Of a stretch of DNA of 64,000 nt, positions 46,945-55,341 are shown piece after piece. The translations under genes and the position numbers were made by a program. The notes beneath the pieces are model-generated. The model was not told the DNA's origin, searched no databases, and saw only the letters and a program-made list of their open reading frames with translations. The first letter of the stretch is position 1. Each line of letters starts with the position of its first letter. The DNA comes from VXNE01 sp964518405 (GTDB taxonomy: Bacteria > Pseudomonadota > Gammaproteobacteria > Pseudomonadales > Azotimanducaceae), in contig CAZFGB010000059.1 in NCBI GenBank assembly GCA_964518405.1, forward strand, positions 1-64,000, given 5' to 3'.

Positions 46945-47343
46945 TTAGTTCCTGGCGTCGAGCCGGGCCAAGCTTCCATCCCAGCCCAGGATCCGGTCGT
47001 CCGCGGTGGCCAGCGTGTGTCCGCCCAATGCGGTCGCGACGATGATGCGGTCGGCCGGGTCGAGATGGAAGTTCTCCAGGCGATTGGCGCGGATGCCGAT
47101 TTCCCCGTCGACGGGAATCTCGATCAGGCCATCCTCCATCAGGGCCGTACGCCATGAACCGATGTCGCGCAGCAGGTTTATGCGTCCCTTCTCCTGCAGC
47201 ATGGCGACTTCCCGGAACGAGAACGCCGATACGGCCAAATCGGTCTGCCGCAACGCTCGATCAATCCGTTGCCGACAACGGGGGCCGATTCGTTCCACGC
47301 CCGACCGGGACCAGAGCAGGACATGGGTGTCCAGCAGAATCAC
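46945..47343 (-). CDS. PIN-domain toxin paired with a Phd-type antitoxin
   Basis: The start is GTG at 47343, overlapping the antitoxin stop as GTGA; this gives VILLDTHVLLW, the typical start of this PIN group. The 132 residues keep Asp5, Glu45, Asp98 and Asp115/116. The group (PIN with LLDTHVLLW and LDPADRIIVATA) is regularly partnered by Phd/YefM antitoxins rather than VapB. It probably cuts RNA. It ends 153 bp before gyrA on the same strand. Confidence 0.9.
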   Translation of the reverse strand: MILLDTHVLLWSRSGVERIGPRCRQRIDRALRQTDLAVSAFSFREVAMLQEKGRINLLRDIGSWRTALMEDGLIEIPVDGEIGIRANRLENFHLDPADRIIVATALGGHTLATADDRILGWDGSLARLDARN

Positions 47344-47621
47344 GGGTTGAGCACGCGGTCGGGGTCCGAATCGACTTCCCATTCGACGTCAATCGGGGAG
47401 ACGATGTCGCCGAGGATTTGGAGGTCGCCCTTGTCCGCCCCGAACCATGCATCCGGCGCTTTCCGGTATGCGACCAGTCTGGCCGTAGGGCGACCGTTCT
47501 TGGTGATGACGATCTCTTGGCCGCTTTCGGCCACCTCATCCATCAGCCTCAGGCACTTGGCCTTGAACTCGGACGCCTTCATGGTCTTGGGCCCGTTGGG
47601 TTCACTCATGGAAGATTTCAC
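47340..47621 (-). CDS. Phd/YefM-type antitoxin
   Basis: The 93-residue protein carries the Phd fold: KASEFKAKCLRLMDEVAESGQEIVITKNGRPTARL split over the first 55 residues. Translation may start at GTG 47621, 7 bp after AGAGGGG, or at ATG 47609, which lacks a Shine-Dalgarno. The C-terminal 40 residues (GDLQILGDIVSPID) fit the toxin-binding region. It is coupled to the PIN toxin through a GTGA overlap. Confidence 0.88.
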   Translation of the reverse strand: MKSSMSEPNGPKTMKASEFKAKCLRLMDEVAESGQEIVITKNGRPTARLVAYRKAPDAWFGADKGDLQILGDIVSPIDVEWEVDSDPDRVLNP

Positions 47622-47815
47622 GTTGGGACCCCTCTGGGCGGATAATGACCATGGGCGCGACTATAGGCATATTTGGTTCGGTTTGACAATGGCGTATGTT
47701 CGGCGATGCGCGCTTCGAGGCGCAGGAATTGCATCAGTTCCCAATGGCGGGAATATGTCCGCGATCTCCTACAGGCTACTATCGATACCGTACTGTCGTT
47801 GATGTGAGTCGGCGC

Positions 47816-50059
47816 ATGACCAGGGTACTGGAACTGGGGGGATTCGCGGCGGGGTTCTGCGGCCGCCTGTTCGTGCATGGGGGCGCCGAAGTCGTTCGTG
47901 TCGAAGGCGCCATCCCGCCGGTGACGGACGCCTGGGTGTCGGAACGCGCCATGGAGATATTCCTGCACGCGGGGAAGCGTCGGGTCAGCTTCACGGATGC
48001 CTCGGCGTTTCGGCGTCTCGCGGCGGACGCGGACGTGGTGGTCGCGGAGGGGATGCCCGACGAGATCGAAGCCCTTGGCTGGGAGTCGCTGGACGGCATT
48101 CGCGTCGCGATCACGCCCTTTGGCATGACCGGTCCTCGGCGTCATTGGCATGCCAGCGCGTCCGTCCTGCAGGCCATGGCCGGGCAGACGTACCTGATGG
48201 GAGACCCGGGGGTCGCGCCGTTGACCCTGCCGGGCCACTACACCGAATACCAGTCGGGGCAATACGGATATATCTCCGCCGGCGCCTGTCTGCACGCCAT
48301 CGACAGGTCCGGCGCATCCCCGCGGCGTTCGATAGACATCAGCATGCTGGAGACGCTGCTGTCGCTGTCGCAGATGACGACGGTGATGTGGACGTGCAGC
48401 GGGAGGGTGCGCATGCGCCATGGCTCGAACTACGGCGTACTGTATCCCGCAAACCTGTTTCCATGCGCGGACGGGTGGTTTCACATCACTGCGACGGCCC
48501 GGTTTTGGGGTGCCTTTACCCGGATGCTGGGACGGCCGGAACTGGAGCACGATCCGCGCTTCGCCACCGGCCCGGGGCGCACCGAGAACCAGGAGGCGTT
48601 GGACGAGATTATCGTCGAGGTCCTGGGGCAAAAGACCCGGGCGGAGATTCAACGCCTGGGGGAGGCGGCGCGCGTTCCCGCGGGCGCCCTCAAGGATCTG
48701 GACGAAGTCCTCGTGGACCCGCACCTCTCGGCACGGGAATTCTGGCACACGTTTGAAGGAATCCGGGTGCCGTCTCTCGGGTTCCGGTTCCGCGACGAAA
48801 GTGCCGGCGGGCGCGGTTGGTTGCCGGTCCCGGGAAAAGACGGCGGGACCCGAAGACGCGCCTCGTCGACAACTCGGGAGCAGGGATCGATACCTGACGG
48901 CAAGGGGCCCCTGGCGGGCGTTCGCATCCTCGATCTGACGCATGTCTGGGCGGGTCCGCTCGGCACGCGCATCCTCGGCGATCTCGGCGCCGATGTCGTG
49001 AAGGTCGAACGGCCGATGGGACGCGGAGGCGTTTCGGGGACTCCCGGCTCGGGCAACTACCCCGGGGGCGAGAAGGGCGCAGACCCCTGGAACCGCCAGG
49101 CCACGTTCCTGAAACTGAACCGAAACAAACGGAGCCTCGCCATCGACCTCAAGAAGCCCGAAGGGCGTCGGGTGTTTCTCGACCTGGTTCGGGTCGCCGA
49201 CGTGGTGATCGAGAACTTCAGCGCGCGGTCGATGCCGGCGCTGGATCTCGGCTACGACGTATTGCGCGAAGCCAACGAGCGGATCATCTACGTGTCCATG
49301 CCGGGGTACGGACGTACTGGGCCCTATAGTGGCAGGGTCGCCTACGGTCCTTCCGTCGAGGCGATGACCGGCCTCAATGCGGTCATGGGATATTCGCCCG
49401 ACGAGCCGCGGAATACCGCGGTCGCGCTGCCGGACCCGATCGGGGGCGTGACCGCGGCGGCGGCGGTCGTCGCCGCCCTTGACCGGCGGGAAGCCACCGG
49501 GAGGGGCGCGTTCGTCGAACGGTCCATGCATGAGTCCGGAGTCAGCCTTCTGGGCGAATTCCTGGTGGAGAGGCAGCTTGGCGCGAATCCGCAGCCGATG
49601 GGAAACGCGCATCCCGCGCATGCCTATTCCGACGTGCTGAGGACCCGGGGCGAGGATGAGTGGATCGCCGTGACGTGCAAGACCGAAGCCGACCGCGCGA
49701 CCCTCGACGAGATCATCGACGGCGATGCATCCGACCACGACAAGCACGATCTTGCGGCGCGCCTGCAGGCGGCGGGCATTGCTGCGGGTCCGGTAACCAT
49801 CGCGCCCGACATCCTGGCGGATCCCCAGGTGGCTGCCCGGCGCTACTTTGTCCGGCTCGAACGGGAGGATCTGCCGTCGATGCCGATGCCGGGTTCGCCG
49901 ATGGTTATCGACGGCGATTTCGAGCGGTCCTACTGGAACGTCGCGCCGCGTCTCGGAGAACACAACCGGCGGGTGCTCGAGGATTGGCTCGGCTATGGAG
50001 CTGACGAGACGGTGCGCCTGGAACGAGACGGCGTACTGGTGGATCGACCGCCCGGATGA
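47816..50059 (+). CDS. Tandem-domain CaiB/BaiF family III CoA-transferase
   Basis: The 747-residue protein is two CoA-transferase III units in one chain: residues 1-345 and 361-747. The second begins GPLAGVRILDLTHVWAGPLGTRILGDLGADV and holds the catalytic Asp540 in ALPDPIGG. In the first unit the matching segment reads LPGHYTEYQSG (138-148), with His141 in place of Asp, so this half is probably structural or binds CoA only. Start chosen at 47816; upstream codons are not family-like. Family III enzymes move CoA between organic acids. The substrate is unknown. Confidence 0.88.
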   Translation: MTRVLELGGFAAGFCGRLFVHGGAEVVRVEGAIPPVTDAWVSERAMEIFLHAGKRRVSFTDASAFRRLAADADVVVAEGMPDEIEALGWESLDGIRVAITPFGMTGPRRHWHASASVLQAMAGQTYLMGDPGVAPLTLPGHYTEYQSGQYGYISAGACLHAIDRSGASPRRSIDISMLETLLSLSQMTTVMWTCSGRVRMRHGSNYGVLYPANLFPCADGWFHITATARFWGAFTRMLGRPELEHDPRFATGPGRTENQEALDEIIVEVLGQKTRAEIQRLGEAARVPAGALKDLDEVLVDPHLSAREFWHTFEGIRVPSLGFRFRDESAGGRGWLPVPGKDGGTRRRASSTTREQGSIPDGKGPLAGVRILDLTHVWAGPLGTRILGDLGADVVKVERPMGRGGVSGTPGSGNYPGGEKGADPWNRQATFLKLNRNKRSLAIDLKKPEGRRVFLDLVRVADVVIENFSARSMPALDLGYDVLREANERIIYVSMPGYGRTGPYSGRVAYGPSVEAMTGLNAVMGYSPDEPRNTAVALPDPIGGVTAAAAVVAALDRREATGRGAFVERSMHESGVSLLGEFLVERQLGANPQPMGNAHPAHAYSDVLRTRGEDEWIAVTCKTEADRATLDEIIDGDASDHDKHDLAARLQAAGIAAGPVTIAPDILADPQVAARRYFVRLEREDLPSMPMPGSPMVIDGDFERSYWNVAPRLGEHNRRVLEDWLGYGADETVRLERDGVLVDRPPG

Positions 50060-50072
50060 GCGGGCCCCCGAG

Positions 50073-50297
50073 ATGTCGACGGTGCAGAATCCTCAGTTCG
50101 ACCCGATCGCCACCAACCCCGACGATCTGCCGACCGCCAACGGCTTCATCAACGAGATTCTCCACTTCGCGGATTGTTGCCGGACCGGCGAGGAACCCAT
50201 CAGCAGCGGCCGCGACAATATCGGGACCATCAAGACCATCATGGGTATCTACGAGTCGTCCCGGACGGGAGAGTGGGTCGACCTGGATTCGATGTAG
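50073..50297 (+). pseudogene. C-terminal fragment of a Gfo/Idh/MocA-family oxidoreductase gene
   Basis: The 74 codons match the C-terminal end of MocA-type dehydrogenases: FINEILHFADCCRTGEEPISSGRDNIGTIKTIMGIYESS (here spread over residues 25-64) and end in WVDLDSM. The Rossmann domain and most of the protein are absent, since the CaiB gene ends 13 bp upstream. It is a gene remnant. Its last 60 bases recur at 51972-52031. Confidence 0.75.
50238..50297 (+). repeat. Direct repeat flanking the toxin-HEPN island, left copy
   Basis: These 60 bases, coding IMGIYESSRTGEWVDLDSM and a stop, match 51972-52031 without gaps at most positions. The two copies bracket the VapBC-like and HEPN genes. Confidence 0.75.
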
Positions 50298-50425
50298 CAC
50301 TCGCTACCTACGGTATCGCGCCGCGTGCGATGGGTGCTGACGGCGGCGACTGAAATAGCCGAGGGCATCTGGAGCGTTGGTTAAGGGTGCGGGCCGTGCA
50401 AAAGTCCCAGTGGGATGATGCACAC

Positions 50426-50431
50426 TATACT
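50426..50431 (+). promoter_or_regulatory. Possible -10 box of the VapBC-like pair
   Basis: TATACT lies in a short AT-rich patch 63 bp before the antitoxin start. A matching -35 is not obvious, so this is weak. Confidence 0.3.
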
Positions 50432-50493
50432 ATTTGCAGTGTTCTCTATGTCGTGGGATGCTTCGTTGTTGGAAAACGGCCGCGAGGCGGATC

Positions 50494-50715
50494 ATGCGGA
50501 ACATCACGCTCAGTGCAGACGCGGACACGATAGACGCGGCGCGGCAGCGGGCTGCGTCGGAGAACACGACCCTCAACGCGGAGTTTCGGCGTTGGCTGGC
50601 GGGGTACGCCCGACACCACCGGGCGGCACGCGCGATCAGTTCCGTGCGTGAGTTGCGGGCCAAGTACACGACCGGCGGCGCCAAGTTCACTAGAGAAGAA
50701 CTGAATGAGCGCTGA
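50494..50715 (+). CDS. VapB-like antitoxin
   Basis: The start at 50494 gives MRNITLSADADTIDAARQRAA, a ribbon-helix-helix-type beginning; the longer frame upstream is discarded. The 73-residue protein overlaps the PIN toxin gene by 11 bp. The C-terminal part (VRELRAKYTTGGAKFTREELNER) is the likely toxin-binding tail. Confidence 0.85.
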   Translation: MRNITLSADADTIDAARQRAASENTTLNAEFRRWLAGYARHHRAARAISSVRELRAKYTTGGAKFTREELNER

Positions 50716-51124
50716 GGATTTCCTCGACACGAACATATTCGTGTACATGTTCGACGACACCGACGACATCAAGCGCCGGCGGGCCGAGCAATTGGTGAGG
50801 CGCGGCATCGAGGCCGGGACGGGCCGCATCAGCTACCAGGTCGTGCAGGAGACACTCAACGTGGCGACGAGGCGGCTGGGCTTTTCGCACAGCGACTCAC
50901 GCACCTTGCTTGCGGATGTACTCGCACCGCTCTGGACGGTCCATCCCAGCCGGGCACTGTACGAGCGCGGACTTGCGTTGCGCGACAGATACGGATTCAG
51001 CTTCTACGACTCGATGATCGTGGCGGGGGCAGTGGAGTCAGGCTGTGCCCGCCTCTACAGCGAGGATCTCCAACACGGTCAACGGATTCAATCCCTGACC
51101 ATCGAAAACCCGTTCAGAACTTGA
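50705..51124 (+). CDS. PIN-domain toxin, VapC type
   Basis: The 139-residue PIN protein has Asp8 (FLDTNIFVYMFD), Glu49 (VVQETLNV), Asp102 (FYDSMIVAGA) and Asp121 (SEDLQHGQ), a full acidic site. It overlaps the antitoxin gene and meets the HEPN gene tail to tail with no gap. Confidence 0.92.
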   Translation: MSAEDFLDTNIFVYMFDDTDDIKRRRAEQLVRRGIEAGTGRISYQVVQETLNVATRRLGFSHSDSRTLLADVLAPLWTVHPSRALYERGLALRDRYGFSFYDSMIVAGAVESGCARLYSEDLQHGQRIQSLTIENPFRT

Positions 51125-51856
51125 TCAGAGGAGGCGTTTGCCGGCCCGCACGAACAAGAGCGTTTCGTGGTCGAGGTTGACGTCGCGCGTCCGCCAACCC
51201 GCCCGCAACCACGATTTGGCATGGCTGTGGGTCGTCGTATTGCTCCACCAGGCTTGGTGGCGGCGAGCGGATCGTGGCAGAGCGCTTCCCAGCACCACCT
51301 CCACGTCGCGAAACGTGGTGTGCCACTCGTCTTTGTTGAGTCCCGTCAGATGTCTATGCAGGACCGCGTACTTGCCTCGCACGGTGTGATTTTCTTGCTG
51401 CCGTTCCGCCGCCTTCGGTGAGTCCGGGCGGGGGAAGGTCGCGTCCGTAGCTACGACGGGCTGGCGAAATGCATCAAGTTGTTCGGCATATAGCCGATCC
51501 ACTTCCTTGAACGCTTCATTGGCCCCAATGTCCTTCAGTAGCTGTCGCACGTTGGCGAGATGGCGCAAGGCTTGGTCCGACGTCATATTGCCGGTGTAGT
51601 GGGCGGTCTCATTGCGTGCGTCCCTCGCCGCGTGTGCCAAAGTCAGGACACCACGTGGCAACACTAGCCCGGAAGACCGGAGACGGTCGATGAATGCACT
51701 CAGGAGCTTCTGCACGTCGAGGGAACCGTACGCGGCACGGCCGGCTCGCGGCAGGTTGCTGAGATAGTCAACGAGCGCGGGACGGAGAATCTGGTTCAGG
51801 GCCTGATCAACTCTTCGCCTTGCGAGTTCCAAGTCCCTCGTGGGGGAGCGCGCCAT
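51125..51856 (-). CDS. HEPN (Swt1-like) and DUF7662 fusion protein
   Basis: The 243-residue protein has two parts. Residues about 8-140 resemble the Swt1-type HEPN domain, with the motif ARDARNETAH (78-87) carrying the R-x4-H pair of HEPN ribonucleases and DQALRHLANVRQLLKDIGANEA after it. Residues about 163-243 resemble DUF7662 (YAVLHRHLTGL, FRDVEVVLGSALPRSARRHQAWWSN, HAKSWLRAGWRTRDVNLD). HEPN domains are frequent RNases or nucleotidyl-transfer targets in defence and toxin systems. No partner is on the same strand. The family calls are from memory of sequence patterns. Confidence 0.65.
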   Translation of the reverse strand: MARSPTRDLELARRRVDQALNQILRPALVDYLSNLPRAGRAAYGSLDVQKLLSAFIDRLRSSGLVLPRGVLTLAHAARDARNETAHYTGNMTSDQALRHLANVRQLLKDIGANEAFKEVDRLYAEQLDAFRQPVVATDATFPRPDSPKAAERQQENHTVRGKYAVLHRHLTGLNKDEWHTTFRDVEVVLGSALPRSARRHQAWWSNTTTHSHAKSWLRAGWRTRDVNLDHETLLFVRAGKRLL

Positions 51857-51971
51857 CGAAATCCTCCCGTCTACGCTGGCCGAATATTACCGATCGAAGA
51901 CCATTGCTCCGCGTGGCCAGATGCGTCAACGCTGCGGTTACAGAGTAGCGGTCGCGACAGATCAAAGATAA

Positions 51972-52031
51972 ATCATGGGCATCTACAAGTCGTCCAGAAC
52001 GGGAGAGTGGATCGATCTGGATTTGCTCTGA
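51972..52031 (+). repeat. Direct repeat flanking the toxin-HEPN island, right copy
   Basis: These bases code IMGIYKSSRTGEWIDLDLL and a TGA, a second copy of the MocA-type C-terminus seen at 50238-50297. No upstream part of a gene accompanies it. Confidence 0.75.
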
Positions 52032-52093
52032 CGGCGCAATTCACCGTGTTCTGTGATTGACGCCTGACTCCCCTCCGGGAGCGGATAACGACG

Positions 52094-52375
52094 CTAAGGG
52101 GACAACAGTGCGCGTCTGACGGCGTCCGGTTCCTTTCGAATCACGTCAAGCAATGCGGCAGCAGGGCCGCTGACGCGGCGAGTGCCCTGTTCCCACTTTC
52201 GATAGCCCGACGGACTCATGCCAACCAGAGGCGCCATTTGGGTTTGGGTGAGGTGGAGGGCTTCCCGAACCGCACGGGGCGAGACGGCGGGATGCACTAT
52301 GGCGGGACCCTCGCCTTTCGCGTGCTCGAGTGCCTCGCCGAGGGATCGGACGAGGTCATCACTGAAGGTGGTCAT
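52094..52375 (-). CDS. XRE-family antitoxin (NadS/HigA-like)
   Basis: The 93-residue protein has a helix-turn-helix at about residues 32-60 (VREALHLTQTQMAPLVGMSPSGYRKWEQG), typical of NadS/HigA antitoxins encoded downstream of their toxin. It overlaps the toxin gene by 17 bp. Confidence 0.88.
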   Translation of the reverse strand: MTTFSDDLVRSLGEALEHAKGEGPAIVHPAVSPRAVREALHLTQTQMAPLVGMSPSGYRKWEQGTRRVSGPAAALLDVIRKEPDAVRRALLSP

Positions 52376-52715
52376 GGTTTCGTCTCCTCAGTATTTTGGC
52401 CTTGAGCGTTGCGGTGAGCGCCGCAACCGAACGCCGCTCGTCGGACGTAAGGTCAGTCTGGGCGGTTTTCGCATAGGCGAGTAGCGCGTACACCGGAGCC
52501 TCTTCGTCCAGAAAGTAATAGATGACGCGGCCACCGCCCCGCTTCCCGCGTCCGGCAGTTTGGAAGCGCAACTTGCGGACGCCGCCTGTACCTTGCATGA
52601 CTTCGCCGGCAAGCGGGTTCGTCGCGAGAAGGTCGATCAGTTCGCGCTTCTCGTCTTCGGTGAAGAGTTTGCTGGCTTGGCGGGTGAATGTCGGCGTCTC
52701 CGCTACCGTCTGCAC
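52359..52715 (-). CDS. RelE/HigB-superfamily toxin (NadT-like)
   Basis: Start chosen at GTG 52715, giving VQTVAETPTFTRQASKLF, the family N-terminus and the usual 118 residues; the frame is open further to 52856 but unlike the family. The core motif GTGGVRKLRFQTAGRGKRGGGRVIYY (residues 42-67) is diagnostic of this RelE-like group, which cuts mRNA on the ribosome. A TATAAG-like box sits a few bases upstream, so the message may have almost no leader. Confidence 0.88.
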   Translation of the reverse strand: MQTVAETPTFTRQASKLFTEDEKRELIDLLATNPLAGEVMQGTGGVRKLRFQTAGRGKRGGGRVIYYFLDEEAPVYALLAYAKTAQTDLTSDERRSVAALTATLKAKILRRRNHDHLQ

Positions 52716-52810
52716 CGATAATCTTATAACCCATTGGGGTATTCCCTGCAAGAATGCGGCAACCTTCCGACCCGCAGAACCCAAGATGTCGCAAGCGCCA
52801 ATAGAGCCGG

Positions 52811-53305
52811 TTACAGCGTCCTGACCGCCATCGCGTCGTGCAGGCCCGAGAGCCACTTGAGGCCGCTCAGAACCGACGCGTCGCCCTCCCTCTGAATGCC
52901 GGCCGCGAGCGCTTTCTCGGTTTGCTCATCGAGCGGCGGGTCGGTCGAAAGGCGCCGGGCCGCCGGCAGCACGGTCTGATAGTCGACGGTGGCGCGCACG
53001 TCTGCCGCTGCCGGGACGCCGGGCGAAACCTCGATACGGTTGTCGGCTATGCGCAGGTACCAACCGATCTTGCCGAGACCCTCGGGATCGAGATGGGCCG
53101 GAGGATCAGTGAAGACCTCGTTGAACGTGACATTGATCCCGGTCATGTCGGCCCCTTCGGCTCGTCCCTCGATGAACTCGCGCGCAACGGCGATCCAATC
53201 ATGGCTGCAGAACTCGTACCTGGTCGATTCGCTCACGCCGGTCTCCTCTCCCGCGCCGAAGGCGCTGCCGACATCGTATAACGGGTCGGGGTCATCTGGA
53301 TGCAT
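52811..53305 (-). CDS. Hypothetical SCP2-like protein
   Basis: Start set at 53305 (MHPDDPDP); an earlier ATG at 53380 would overlap the divergent DUF3604 gene and its ribosome binding site. The 164 residues have WIAVAREFIEGRAEGADMTGINVTFNEVF at about 45-73 and ADVRATVDYQTVLPAAR at about 110-126, which is reminiscent of SCP2/sterol-carrier folds. I do not recognise a defined family. It is divergent from DUF3604, with a perfect 9-bp inverted repeat between them. Confidence 0.55.
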   Translation of the reverse strand: MHPDDPDPLYDVGSAFGAGEETGVSESTRYEFCSHDWIAVAREFIEGRAEGADMTGINVTFNEVFTDPPAHLDPEGLGKIGWYLRIADNRIEVSPGVPAAADVRATVDYQTVLPAARRLSTDPPLDEQTEKALAAGIQREGDASVLSGLKWLSGLHDAMAVRTL

Positions 53306-53322
53306 TAGACTCGCACGCAGCC

Positions 53323-53346
53323 GGCCTCCCGTCGCTTCGGGAGGCC
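53323..53346. promoter_or_regulatory. Perfect inverted repeat between divergent genes
   Basis: GGCCTCCCG (53323-53331), 6-nt spacer, CGGGAGGCC (53338-53346). No T-run follows on either strand, so it is more likely an operator or RNA structure in the DUF3604 leader than a terminator. Confidence 0.4.
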
Positions 53347-53378
53347 ACTGGAGGGGCGTCTTAAAGAGGACATGAACC

Positions 53379-55319
53379 ATGGTGACCATCGCATTGAGAC
53401 GCGCGCGCGATGCGCGATCACTCGTTCTCGCGCTGACGGCCACGCCGCTCTGCGCGTTCGCCGCGGAACCCTATTCGCCGCACATCGGCCGGGCCTACCC
53501 GGACAATGTCTATTGGGGCGATACGCATGTGCACACCGCACTGTCGGTGGACGGCTATGTCTTTGGCAACAGGCTCATGCCGGACGACGCCTATCGTTTC
53601 GCCAAGGGTGAGAAGGTCCGGGCGGCGGGCGGCGGGGAAGTTCGTCTGCGCCGACCGCTGGACTTCCTCATGGTGTCCGATCACGCGGAAAACATGGGCG
53701 TTATCGCGCGCATCGACGGCGGAGACAAAGCACTCGCGGAGACGGAGGCCGGCGAACTTACGCTCAAGTCGCTCGACTACCCCGTCTCCCTGGTGGAAGC
53801 CCTCAATGCAGACACCGACGGCCCGCTGAACGCCTTCAATGCCGCCACGCTCCGAGCCATCAAGGTCAACCAGGGCCTGGGCGAAGGTCTGGGATTCGCG
53901 AACTATGGCACCGACGAGAGTTTTCAGCGCACCGTGTGGGATCGGGTCGTCGCCAGCGCAGAAGCGCACAACGATCCGGGAACCTTCACCACTTTCGTGG
54001 GTTACGAGTGGACGGGGAGGGGTCACCGGAATGTCGTCTTTGGAGACGGGCCCGAGCTGACCAGCCAGATCGTGCCGTTCTCCAGCCTGGACAGCAGTGA
54101 CCCGGAGGACATGTGGGCATACCTCGAGGACTACGAGGAACGCCTGGGCGGGAAAGCGCTCGCGATCCCTCACAACGGCAATTTGAGCGGCAACCGCATG
54201 TTCGCGTTCACCACCTTCCGGGACAAGCCGCTTGACCAGGCCTACGCGAGAACCCGCTCGCGCTTCGAGCCGCTCTACGAGGTGACGCAAATCAAGGGAG
54301 ACGGCGAATCTCATCCGTTGCTCTCGCCCACCGATGAGTTCGCCGACTACGAGGTGTTCAGGTGGGGCGTCACGCTGAGCCAACCAGACACGAAGAAGCC
54401 AAGCGAAGATTCGACGAAGACGAAAGAGGAAACGAAAAACTCGAACGGCCCGCAGCAGGTTCCCATCCATTCCTATGCCCGTTCCGCCCTGAAGCTCGGC
54501 CTGAGCAAAGAAGCGGAACTGGGCGCCAATCCCTTCAAGTTCGGCATGGTCGGAAGCACGGATTCCCACACCGCGCTGGCGACCGCCGACCAAGACAATT
54601 TCTGGGGCAAGATGCCGGGCAATGAACCCAGCCGGAACCGCGTGATAACGGGATGGAACTACAACGCTGCCGGCTATGCGGCCGTGTGGGCGGAAGAGAA
54701 CACGCGGGAATCGCTGTTCGCCGCCATGCGGCGCAAGGAGGTTTATGCGTCCACCGGCCCGCGCATAGCTGTCCGGTTCTTCGGGGGATGGGACTACTCC
54801 GCTGCCGACGCTATTCAGCCGGACCTGGCGCGCGTCGGTTACGCCAAGGGGGTGCCCATGGGCGGCGATCTCGCGCAAGCGCCGGAGGGCAAAGCGCCGA
54901 GTTTTCTTGTCCGCGCGGTAAAGGACCCCGATGGCGCCAATCTGGACCGTGTGCAGGTGATAAAGGGTTGGCGCGACGAAGATGGCGCGCTACACGAGAA
55001 GATCTACAACGTTGCCCTGTCCGATGGCCGCGCGGAGAACGGGACGGGCGAGATTGAAGCGGTGGGCAGCACGGTCGACATCGCCGATGCTTCCTACACC
55101 AATGACGTTGGCGATCCGGAGCTGGCCGCGGTATGGACCGACCCCGACTTCGATCGCGATGAACTCGCTTTCTATTATCTGCGCGTGCTGGAAATCCCGA
55201 CCCCTCGCTGGACGGCCTACGATGCGAAGTTCTATGGTCTGAAAGACTTGCCGGAAGGGATACCCATGGTCACGCAGGAGCGCGCCTATACTTCACCCAT
55301 CTGGTATACGCCAATGTGA
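53379..55319 (+). CDS. DUF3604 family secreted protein
   Basis: The 646-residue protein has a signal peptide (residues 1-28, LVLALTATPLCAFA) and the DUF3604 pattern: VYWGDTHVHTALSVDGYVFGN, DFLMVSDHAENMG, IPHNGNLSGN and FGMVGSTDSHTALAT, with His and Asp that look like a PHP-type metal site. Genes of this family are common in marine gammaproteobacteria and sphingomonads; the activity is unknown and may be a metal-dependent hydrolase. AGAGGA 8 bp upstream supports this start. Confidence 0.9.
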   Translation: MVTIALRRARDARSLVLALTATPLCAFAAEPYSPHIGRAYPDNVYWGDTHVHTALSVDGYVFGNRLMPDDAYRFAKGEKVRAAGGGEVRLRRPLDFLMVSDHAENMGVIARIDGGDKALAETEAGELTLKSLDYPVSLVEALNADTDGPLNAFNAATLRAIKVNQGLGEGLGFANYGTDESFQRTVWDRVVASAEAHNDPGTFTTFVGYEWTGRGHRNVVFGDGPELTSQIVPFSSLDSSDPEDMWAYLEDYEERLGGKALAIPHNGNLSGNRMFAFTTFRDKPLDQAYARTRSRFEPLYEVTQIKGDGESHPLLSPTDEFADYEVFRWGVTLSQPDTKKPSEDSTKTKEETKNSNGPQQVPIHSYARSALKLGLSKEAELGANPFKFGMVGSTDSHTALATADQDNFWGKMPGNEPSRNRVITGWNYNAAGYAAVWAEENTRESLFAAMRRKEVYASTGPRIAVRFFGGWDYSAADAIQPDLARVGYAKGVPMGGDLAQAPEGKAPSFLVRAVKDPDGANLDRVQVIKGWRDEDGALHEKIYNVALSDGRAENGTGEIEAVGSTVDIADASYTNDVGDPELAAVWTDPDFDRDELAFYYLRVLEIPTPRWTAYDAKFYGLKDLPEGIPMVTQERAYTSPIWYTPM

Positions 55320-55341
55320 GCAGGGTTCCAGGGGGATTGGC

